The notes under the pieces: model-generated
What the model was told of the DNA's origin: nothing
The model's input: only the letters and a program-made list of their open reading frames with translations
The model's database searches: none
Made by a program: the position numbers and the translations under genes
Assembly (NCBI RefSeq): GCF_001269655.1
Contig: NZ_LHVE01000007.1
Coordinates: forward strand, 248,001 to 312,000
Direction: 5' to 3'
Length of the DNA: 64,000 nt
From: Pseudomonas thivervalensis
GTDB taxonomy: Bacteria > Pseudomonadota > Gammaproteobacteria > Pseudomonadales > Pseudomonadaceae
Part shown: in pieces, positions 57,502 to 64,000 of the stretch
Numbering within the stretch: the first letter of the stretch is position 1
Layout: each line of letters opens with the position of its first letter

Positions 57502-57600
57502 TTACGCCGGGTAATGATGTGAAATGGGTCATGGAGGGCTGCCGTTGGGCAGCCGGACATAACGAGAATGAACAGAAACAACAAGGTGCTGGAAACATTC

Positions 57601-59610
57601 ATGGATAGACTTCGCGTTGCATTGCTGGGCTTGCCGCGTCGGCAGAAACGCCTGCTTCAGGTCATGGCTGATGTGTTGCTGGTCTGGGCCGCCTTGTGGT
57701 TGGCATTCGTGGTGCGCCTTGGCTTCGACGAGATGATCAATCCGTTTACCACCCATCCATGGCTCCTTGTCAGCGCCTTTTTGATTGCCATCCCACTGTT
57801 CGTTCGTTTTGGTATGTACCGAGCCGTCATGCGTTATTTGGGTAACGATGCCTTGATCGCAATCATCAAGGCGGTCAGCTTGAGCGCGTTGGTATTGGCG
57901 CTTGTGGTGTATTGGGGGGCATCTTACATGGCGCCTGTCCCACGTTCGGTCATCTTCAATTACTGGTGGCTCAGCCTGGTGTTGATCGGCGGTTTGAGAT
58001 TGCTCATGCGCCAGTACTTCATGGGCGATTGGTTCATTCCTTCCCGCCATGTGCCTTTCGTCAACCGCAACGCTGGTCTTACCAAAGTGGCGATCTACGG
58101 AGCCGGTGCCGCCGGTAATCAACTGGTAGCGGCCTTGCGTATTGGTCGAGATATGCAACCGGTGGCTTTCATCGACGACGATGCCAGTATCGCCAATCGA
58201 ATGATTTTTGGTCTGCAGGTGTTCAAGCCCAAGCACATCCAGAAGATGATTGAACTCACTGGCGCTCAAGAAGTGCTGTTGGCCGTTCCTTCGGCGAGTC
58301 GTGCGCGACGCCGTGAAATCCTCGAGTATCTGGAAGGCTATCCACTGCACGTACGCAGTGTGCCGGGTTTCATGGATCTGGCCAGCGGCCGCGTGAAAGT
58401 CGACGACATCCAGGAGGTAGATATTGCCGACTTGTTGGGGCGGGATGCAGTGCCAGCCCAACCGGAACTTTTGTCGCGTTGTATTCGGGGAAAAGTTGTC
58501 CTGGTCACGGGAGCGGGTGGGTCGATTGGTTCTGAACTCTGTCGACAGATTCTCGCCCTGCAGCCATCCACTTTGCTGTTGTTCGATCACAGTGAGTTCA
58601 ACCTCTACAGTATCTTGAGCGAGCTGGATGAGACCATCGTCCGACAATCGATCCCGGTGAGTGTGTTGCCGATCCTGGGTTCGGTACGTAACGCGACGAA
58701 ATTGTTCGACGTCATGACCTCCTGGGACGTCGAGACTGTGTATCACGCAGCAGCCTATAAGCATGTACCCCTCGTGGAGCACAATATCGCCGAAGGCATA
58801 CTCAACAACGTCATCGGTACGTTGAACACCGCACAAGCGGCGGTGAAGGCTCAGGTCGAGAACTTCGTGCTCATTTCCACGGATAAAGCGGTGCGCCCGA
58901 CCAATGTCATGGGTAGCACCAAGCGCCTGGCTGAAATGGTCTTGCAAGCCCTGAGTCAAGAGCTCGCGCCGGTGCTCTTCGCAGACAGTGGTAATGTTGC
59001 CCGGGTCAATAAGACCCGTTTCGTCATGGTGCGCTTCGGTAATGTGCTGGGCTCGTCCGGCTCGGTTATTCCGCGTTTCCGGCAGCAGATCAAATCCGGG
59101 GGGCCGATCACTGTTACGCATCCCAATATCACCCGCTATTTCATGACAATCCCGGAAGCTGCGCAGTTGGTGATTCAGGCGGGGTCGATGGGGCGAGGTG
59201 GCGATGTGTTTGTGCTGGATATGGGGGAACCGGTGAAAATCGCCGAGTTGGCTGAGAAAATGGTCCACCTGTCTGGCTTGAATGTGTGCTCCGAGAAGAA
59301 TGTGCACGGTGATATTGCGATCGAGTTCACGGGGTTGCGGCCAGGTGAGAAGCTCTATGAAGAACTGTTGATCGGCGACAACGTGGTTGCGACCCAGCAC
59401 CCGATGATCATGAGCGCCAATGAGGACCATCTGCCGTGGGAACAACTCAAGGCTAGACTGGATGAACTGATGGCCGCCGTTGCCAAGGATGAATATTCAC
59501 GGGTCCGCATGCTGCTACGCGAAACCGTAAGCGGTTACACACCCGAAGGAGAGATTGTCGATTGGATATTCCAGCAACGACGCCTGATGCCAAAACACAA
59601 GGATCGTTGA
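57601..59610 (+). CDS. wbpM: UDP-GlcNAc 4,6-dehydratase WbpM, first copy
   Basis: A ~669-residue membrane-anchored dehydratase with four N-terminal helices, a CoA-binding-like Rossmann segment (VAIYGAGAAGNQLV) and a catalytic SDR domain (VTGAGGSIGSELCRQI). In the active-site block STDKAVRPTNVMGSTKR, Met437 takes the place of the usual Tyr and Lys441 follows. It forms UDP-4-keto-6-deoxy-GlcNAc. ATG 57568 is an in-frame alternative start; 57601 aligns with copy 2. A near-identical paralogue follows. Confidence 0.95.
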   Translation: MDRLRVALLGLPRRQKRLLQVMADVLLVWAALWLAFVVRLGFDEMINPFTTHPWLLVSAFLIAIPLFVRFGMYRAVMRYLGNDALIAIIKAVSLSALVLALVVYWGASYMAPVPRSVIFNYWWLSLVLIGGLRLLMRQYFMGDWFIPSRHVPFVNRNAGLTKVAIYGAGAAGNQLVAALRIGRDMQPVAFIDDDASIANRMIFGLQVFKPKHIQKMIELTGAQEVLLAVPSASRARRREILEYLEGYPLHVRSVPGFMDLASGRVKVDDIQEVDIADLLGRDAVPAQPELLSRCIRGKVVLVTGAGGSIGSELCRQILALQPSTLLLFDHSEFNLYSILSELDETIVRQSIPVSVLPILGSVRNATKLFDVMTSWDVETVYHAAAYKHVPLVEHNIAEGILNNVIGTLNTAQAAVKAQVENFVLISTDKAVRPTNVMGSTKRLAEMVLQALSQELAPVLFADSGNVARVNKTRFVMVRFGNVLGSSGSVIPRFRQQIKSGGPITVTHPNITRYFMTIPEAAQLVIQAGSMGRGGDVFVLDMGEPVKIAELAEKMVHLSGLNVCSEKNVHGDIAIEFTGLRPGEKLYEELLIGDNVVATQHPMIMSANEDHLPWEQLKARLDELMAAVAKDEYSRVRMLLRETVSGYTPEGEIVDWIFQQRRLMPKHKDR

Positions 59611-59801
59611 GTGGAGCCTTGGCTCGCTGTGGCTGATGATGTCGGCCGCTCAAGCGCCCTACTGGATCTTGAGGAAGTCTAATCTGAAGGCCGGTACAGG
59701 TTCGTTTTCAAATGATCGTTTTTACTAAGTGATGTGTAACGTTGCTACGTACAATAGGAACGTATTCACGACGGGAACGTGCCAAGGTGAGTAAAGGGTT
59801 T

Positions 59802-61796
59802 ATGGATAAGTTAAGAATAGCCCTGCTGGGATTGCCAAGACGCCACAAGCGGGCGATACAAGTGGCAACAGACATTGTCCTTGTCTGGGTCGCCCTCTGG
59901 CTGGCGTTCGTCGTTCGTCTGGGCGTCGAAGCATTGGCCAGCCCGATTGCAACACATCTGTGGCTTTTTGGTTCAGCCCCGCTGGTAGCCATCCCGATCT
60001 TCATCCGCTTTGGCATGTATCGCGCGGTCATGCGGTATTTTGGTAATGACGCGCTGATCACGATTTGCAAGGCGGTCAGCCTTTCGGCCCTGTTGCTGGC
60101 TCTGGTGGTGTATTGGTACAGCAACCATAAAACCGTGGTGCCACGCTCCATCATTTTCAATTATTGGTGGCTTAGCCTGATCATGATCGGCGGCTTGCGC
60201 CTGATGATGCGGCAGTACTTCCTGGGGGACTGGTTTACCGCAGCCCAGCATGTGCCCTTCACCAACCGTGACGATGGTCTGCCCAAGGTTGCTATTTATG
60301 GTGCCGGGGCCGCAGGTAACCAGCTCGTGGCCGCGCTGCGCATGGGACGGGTGATGCGACCGGTCGCATTCATCGATGATGACAACAGCATCACTGACCG
60401 CGTGATCGCTGGGCTACAGGTCTACGCGCCAAAACATATCCAGAAAATGATCGACACAACTGGCGCGCAGGAAATTCTACTGGCAGTACCGTCCTCGTCA
60501 CGGGGCCGCCGTAGAGAGATCCTGACGCTGCTTGAAGGCTTCCCGCTGCATGTACGCAGTGTCCCCGGGTTCATGGACCTGGCCAGCGGCCGGGTCAAGG
60601 TCGATGACATCCAGGAAGTGGACATCGCGGACCTTCTAGGGCGCGATCCGGTTCCCGCGCAACCTGATCTATTAGAGCATTGCATTACTGGCCAGTCGGT
60701 CTTAGTCACCGGTGCCGGTGGTTCGATTGGCTCCGAACTTTGTCGGCAAATCCTGGCACTGAAGCCGACTACGCTGCTGCTGTATGAGCATAGCGAATTC
60801 AATCTCTATAGCATTCTGTCCGAGCTTGAACCTCGAGTGATCAGGGAATCGTTGTCGGTTCGGTTGCTGCCTATCCTTGGATCGGTACGAGACCAGGACA
60901 AACTGCTGGACGTGATGAAGACCTGGAATGTCGACACGGTCTATCACGCCGCGGCTTACAAACATGTGCCGATGGTCGAGCACAATATCGCGGAAGGCGT
61001 CCTGAACAATGTGATCGGTACCTTGAATACGGCGCAGGCTGCGTTGCAGGCAGGTGTATCGAACTTCGTGCTGATCTCCACGGATAAAGCGGTGCGCCCG
61101 ACCAATGTCATGGGCAGCACCAAGCGGCTTGCGGAGCTGACCTTGCAGGCCCTTAGCCGCGAACTGGCGCCTGTGTTGTTTGGCGACAAGGCCAACGTCT
61201 CGAGGGTCAATAAAACCCGTTTCACCATGGTCCGGTTCGGCAATGTGCTGGGGTCGTCCGGTTCGGTTATTCCCCTGTTTCATAAGCAAATCAAGTCCGG
61301 CGGGCCGTTGACGGTTACCCACCCCAAGATCACTCGCTATTTCATGACCATCCCTGAGGCCGCCCAGTTGGTGATCCAGGCGGGTTCCATGGGGCTGGGC
61401 GGGGATGTGTTTGTTCTGGACATGGGCGAGCCGGTGAAGATTATCGAACTGGCGGAAAAGATGATCCATTTGTCCGGGCTGAGCGTACGTTCGGAAAAAA
61501 ATCTCCACGGCGACATCTCAATCGAGTTCACCGGCCTGCGTCCAGGCGAGAAGCTTTACGAAGAGTTGCTGATCGGTGACAACGTCGTTGCGACCCAGCA
61601 CCCGATGATCATGAGCGCCAACGAGGATCACCTGTCCTGGGACGCGCTCAAGATCAAGCTGGCCGAGTTGCTGGTCGCCATCGAGCAGGATGACTACACC
61701 AGGGTCCGCCAACTGCTTCGCGATACCGTCAGTGGTTACGCACCGGATGGAGAGATTGTCGACTGGATCTACCAGCAACGCCGCCTCGAACCCTGA
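59802..61796 (+). CDS. wbpM: UDP-GlcNAc 4,6-dehydratase WbpM, second tandem copy
   Basis: A 664-residue paralogue of the preceding gene with the same architecture and the same catalytic residues (Met437, Lys441 by the chosen start). Most of the C-terminal 400 residues match residue for residue. It starts at ATG 59802 with AAAGGGT upstream. The 190-base gap before it contains a TACAAT box near 59750, so it may have its own promoter. Both copies look functional. The next feature is a strong terminator. Confidence 0.93.
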   Translation: MDKLRIALLGLPRRHKRAIQVATDIVLVWVALWLAFVVRLGVEALASPIATHLWLFGSAPLVAIPIFIRFGMYRAVMRYFGNDALITICKAVSLSALLLALVVYWYSNHKTVVPRSIIFNYWWLSLIMIGGLRLMMRQYFLGDWFTAAQHVPFTNRDDGLPKVAIYGAGAAGNQLVAALRMGRVMRPVAFIDDDNSITDRVIAGLQVYAPKHIQKMIDTTGAQEILLAVPSSSRGRRREILTLLEGFPLHVRSVPGFMDLASGRVKVDDIQEVDIADLLGRDPVPAQPDLLEHCITGQSVLVTGAGGSIGSELCRQILALKPTTLLLYEHSEFNLYSILSELEPRVIRESLSVRLLPILGSVRDQDKLLDVMKTWNVDTVYHAAAYKHVPMVEHNIAEGVLNNVIGTLNTAQAALQAGVSNFVLISTDKAVRPTNVMGSTKRLAELTLQALSRELAPVLFGDKANVSRVNKTRFTMVRFGNVLGSSGSVIPLFHKQIKSGGPLTVTHPKITRYFMTIPEAAQLVIQAGSMGLGGDVFVLDMGEPVKIIELAEKMIHLSGLSVRSEKNLHGDISIEFTGLRPGEKLYEELLIGDNVVATQHPMIMSANEDHLSWDALKIKLAELLVAIEQDDYTRVRQLLRDTVSGYAPDGEIVDWIYQQRRLEP

Positions 61797-61854
61797 TTGT
61801 TACATACGCTGTAACGTACACATTTTTGACAGCGACACTTCATCGCCTAAGTTT

Positions 61855-61888
61855 GAGAAGCAGCTTCGGAAAAGCTGCTTCTCTTTTA
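61855..61888 (+). terminator. Terminator of the O-antigen locus
   Basis: A 12-bp perfect stem (GAGAAGCAGCTT / AAGCTGCTTCTC) with a CGGA-type loop and a short T run follows the second wbpM. It separates the locus from the comEA-like gene. Confidence 0.88.
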
Positions 61889-61910
61889 ACGATGTCATGG
61901 AGCGTCATTT

Positions 61911-62246
61911 ATGCGTACAGGCTACTTCTACTCTTTGATTTTTGCCCTTCTGACCAGCGCCTCGATTGCTGCTATCGCCGCCCCAGCGGCCAGACATGAG
62001 TCGGTCGCTGCGCCGCAAGCAGTGGAGCAGCCAGCCAAAACCCAGGGCGCCAAGGTCGATTTGAACGGGGCGGATGCCGCAACGTTGCAGCGCGAACTAT
62101 CGGGGATAGGCAAGGGCAAGGCCGAGGCGATTGTTGCGTATCGGGAGAGTAATGGGCCGTTTTCTTCGGTGGAGGAGTTGTTGGAGGTCAAGGGGATCGG
62201 CAAGGCGATTCTCGACAGGAACCGTGACAAGCTGGAAGTGAATTGA
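61911..62246 (+). CDS. ComEA-like helix-hairpin-helix protein
   Basis: A 111-residue protein with an N-terminal signal sequence (about residues 1-24, ending ASIAAIAAPA) and a C-terminal double helix-hairpin-helix domain (DLNGADAATLQRELSGIGKGKAEAIV, then LLEVKGIGKAIL). The family binds DNA, and ComEA members act in periplasmic DNA uptake. A role in competence here is unproven. It follows wbpM in many Pseudomonas genomes. Confidence 0.88.
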   Translation: MRTGYFYSLIFALLTSASIAAIAAPAARHESVAAPQAVEQPAKTQGAKVDLNGADAATLQRELSGIGKGKAEAIVAYRESNGPFSSVEELLEVKGIGKAILDRNRDKLEVN

Positions 62247-62262
62247 GTTTGTGATTGAAGGA

Positions 62263-62288
62263 GGCCGGTCGAATCGACTGGCCTTTTT
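62263..62288 (+). terminator. Terminator after the comEA-like gene
   Basis: A GGCCGGTCG / CGACTGGCC stem (one G-T pair) with an AAT loop and a T5 run, 16 bases after the stop. Confidence 0.85.
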
Positions 62289-62389
62289 GCTATCTGGTAT
62301 ATGCAAATACTGAAGGCTTCTCCATTGTTGGCATAAATAATGATTATCTACAGCCAACCGATTGTTCAACAATCCAAGGCCTCCCTTCC

Positions 62390-63043
62390 ATGATCAACAC
62401 GCTCTCCCTCGCCGACCAGATCACCCTTGAGCTACGCGCCGACATCATCGGCGGTCGCCTGCTACCAGGCATGGCGCTGGTAGAGAACAACCTGGTCTCG
62501 GCCTACAACGCTTCGCGCAACACCATCCGCGAAGCGCTACACCGCCTGGGCCAGGAAGGGTTGACCCGTTACGTGCGCAACAAAGGGGTGATGGTCCGAA
62601 GGCTGGGTGTCGATGACGTGCGAGATCTGTTCAAGGTCCGCCGCGCCCTGGAGCTTCAAGCCATCCTGGGCAGCCAGCCATTGCGCGAGTATCAATCCGA
62701 CCGGATGCTCGAGGCCCTCGAGGCGGCGGATCTGGCTCGGGAGCGTGAGGACTGGCGTTCGGTCGGTACCCATGGCTTGGCGTTCCATCAGCATGTCGTT
62801 GGATTGATGCGCAGCCCGTTGCTCGATGAGTTTTTTACCAATGTGGTTGCACAACTGCGCCTGGTGTTTAGCACCGCGCCCGATGAGGCGTGCTTCCAGG
62901 CTCCTTGGCTGGCGCGTGACCGGTGCATCCATGATTGGTTGGCCGAAGGCGACAGGCTGGCGGCTTACGAAGCGATGAGCCTTTACCTCGACGATTCCGA
63001 GCAATTGCTTTTGCAACTGCTCGCAGCTACCCATCACCCCTGA
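62390..63043 (+). CDS. GntR family regulator (FCD domain)
   Basis: A 217-residue regulator with an N-terminal winged helix (ITLELRADIIGGRLLPGMAL, NASRNTIREALHRLGQEGLTRY) and a C-terminal helical FCD ligand domain with metal-type residues (RALELQ, then FHQHVVGL and HDWLAEGD). It ends 15 bases before a DUF1989 gene that it may control. The frame is open to 62255, but the ATG at 62390 begins the domain and has AAGG upstream. Confidence 0.9.
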   Translation: MINTLSLADQITLELRADIIGGRLLPGMALVENNLVSAYNASRNTIREALHRLGQEGLTRYVRNKGVMVRRLGVDDVRDLFKVRRALELQAILGSQPLREYQSDRMLEALEAADLAREREDWRSVGTHGLAFHQHVVGLMRSPLLDEFFTNVVAQLRLVFSTAPDEACFQAPWLARDRCIHDWLAEGDRLAAYEAMSLYLDDSEQLLLQLLAATHHP

Positions 63044-63058
63044 TCAAGGACCCGCGCC

Positions 63059-63910
63059 ATGTACAAAGACTACCCAGCCGCCTACCAGGTCAGCAAAGGT
63101 TCAGCCCTGCAAGTGGACAAACCCTTCTACGACCGCATCCGCGCCCAGCAGGACAAGCGCACCCTGATCGAACAGTTCGAGGTGCCGATTCGCACCGGCC
63201 GCGCTTGGCACGTACCCGCCGGTCATGTGTTCCGCGTCACCACCCCTGTGGGCCCGCAGGTGGGGGACTTCAACGTCTGGAACGCCCACGATCCGCGGGA
63301 ACGCCTGTGGGCGGCGCGCACGCGTCAGCTTCAGGGTGCCCACGTCAGTACCCATGATCGTTTGTGGTCGAATCTGCCATTCCTGCGGCCGTTGGTGACC
63401 ATTACCGATGACAGCCTGGCCGGTTACGGCATTGATGAGCACGGCGGACGGCTGCACGATTTGTTGGGTACGCGCTGTGATCCCTATGTAAACAAGATGC
63501 TGACCGGCGAGGACTTCCATCATCACTGCCATTCGAACCTGACCCGTGCGGTGTTGCCCCATGGCCTGACGGAGTTCGATGTGCACGATGTACTGAATAT
63601 TTTCCAGTGCACCGGACTCAATCATGACGACATGTACTTCATGAAGGCCTGTCCGGCACAGAAGGGTGATTACCTGGAGTTCTTTGCCGAGATTGATCTG
63701 TTGTGCGCCCTGTCCACCTGTCCGGGTGGCGACCTGTCGCTGGCGATGTGGGGGCCGGACGCGCAGGATCCCCTCAGCGTTTGTCGCCCGCTGGGTGTGG
63801 AGATCTATCGATTGGAGGATTCATTGCTGGAAGGCTGGAGCCAGCCTGAGCGGGCGGCGTACAAGGGGTTGCATGGCTTGCACATTGCCAAGGCGGATTG
63901 GGAGAAGTGA
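63059..63910 (+). CDS. DUF1989 / urea carboxylase-associated family protein
   Basis: A 283-residue soluble protein with the DUF1989 features: VPAGHVFRVTTPVGPQVGDFNVWN, a cysteine/histidine set in GTRCDPY, HHHCHSN and NIFQCTG, and ALSTCPGGD near the C terminus. Relatives accompany urea carboxylase/allophanate hydrolase or guanidine-related genes, but none is in view. Probably co-transcribed with the upstream GntR regulator. Specific reaction unknown. Confidence 0.87.
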   Translation: MYKDYPAAYQVSKGSALQVDKPFYDRIRAQQDKRTLIEQFEVPIRTGRAWHVPAGHVFRVTTPVGPQVGDFNVWNAHDPRERLWAARTRQLQGAHVSTHDRLWSNLPFLRPLVTITDDSLAGYGIDEHGGRLHDLLGTRCDPYVNKMLTGEDFHHHCHSNLTRAVLPHGLTEFDVHDVLNIFQCTGLNHDDMYFMKACPAQKGDYLEFFAEIDLLCALSTCPGGDLSLAMWGPDAQDPLSVCRPLGVEIYRLEDSLLEGWSQPERAAYKGLHGLHIAKADWEK

Positions 63911-63929
63911 TATAGCTGGCGCTGGCTTT

Positions 63930-64000
63930 GTAGGAGCTGGCGAAGCCTGCGATCTTTTGATCTTCGCTCCAGACTCAATTGATAGGGGAAAGATCGCAGC
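63930..64000. repeat. REP/REPIN of a different family, cut by window end
   Basis: The unit TGTAGGAGCTGGCGAAGCCT followed by GCGATC is mirrored by the AAAGATCGCAGC at the edge. This is the TAGGAGC-type Pseudomonas REP, distinct from the two families seen earlier; the inverted half is incomplete here. Confidence 0.75.

Overview
The window is a chromosomal segment of a Pseudomonas, most likely of the P. fluorescens group. The evidence is the gene order (ubiG-mupP-yciK, mtaD/mtnA, gyrA-serC-pheA-hisC-tyrA/aroA-cmk-rpsA-ihfB, then an O-antigen locus ending in wbpM and a comEA-like gene), the tyrA-aroA gene fusion, the high-GC housekeeping genes, and many Pseudomonas-type REP/REPIN repeats (GTGGGAGCGAGC... 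and GTGGCGAGGGAGC... families). I saw no tRNA, rRNA, CRISPR array, insertion sequence or prophage.

Layout. (1) 1-1033, minus strand: the first 344 codons of a low-GC polytopic membrane protein resembling an O-antigen/oligosaccharide polymerase; it runs off the left edge. (2) 1.5-18.9 kb, core genes: mnmC, a polyphosphate:AMP phosphotransferase, a thiolase, an EamA transporter, fumC, a DUF2059 protein, bolA, trhO, a DsbA-like protein, an ABC exporter, an RbdA-like GGDEF/EAL protein, a TenA/PqqC-like protein and a second diguanylate cyclase. (3) 19.2-24.1 kb: yciK, mupP, ubiG, mtaD and divergent mtnA (methylthioadenosine salvage, ubiquinone and cell-wall recycling). (4) 24.5-36.8 kb: gyrA, the tightly packed serC-pheA-hisC-tyrA/aroA-cmk run (serine and aromatic amino acids), rpsA, a small lipoprotein, ihfB and lapA.

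(5) 36.8-61.8 kb: the O-antigen locus, in the position it occupies in other pseudomonads. It opens with a decayed wzz chain-length regulator (at least three frameshifts, only the C-terminal half left). Next is a low-GC block encoding an apparently complete legionaminic-acid-type pathway (legB, legC, legG, legI, an acetyltransferase, ptmE, legF), a Wzx flippase, a split or truncated Wzy-like membrane protein and an unrecognised putative glycosyltransferase. Then come an amidotransferase cassette (wbpG-hisH-hisF), the UDP-L-FucNAc pathway (wbjB-wbjC-wbjD), a FucNAc transferase-like gene, a WbpV-like reductase, the initiating transferase wbpL, and two tandem full-length wbpM paralogues. Together they predict a trisaccharide repeat: a legionaminic-type nonulosonic acid, L-FucNAc or its acetimidoyl form L-FucNAm, and D-QuiNAc (or D-FucNAc) as the first sugar. 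The number of transferases (three) fits.

(6) 61.9-64 kb: a small ComEA-like protein, a GntR/FCD regulator and a DUF1989 (urea-carboxylase-associated) protein.

The most interesting points are the legionaminic plus amidination plus L-FucNAc combination, the dead wzz, the uncertain polymerase (a split gene inside the locus and a separate polymerase-like gene at the left edge), the duplicated wbpM, and a sharp composition change inside wbpG that suggests a recombination joint.
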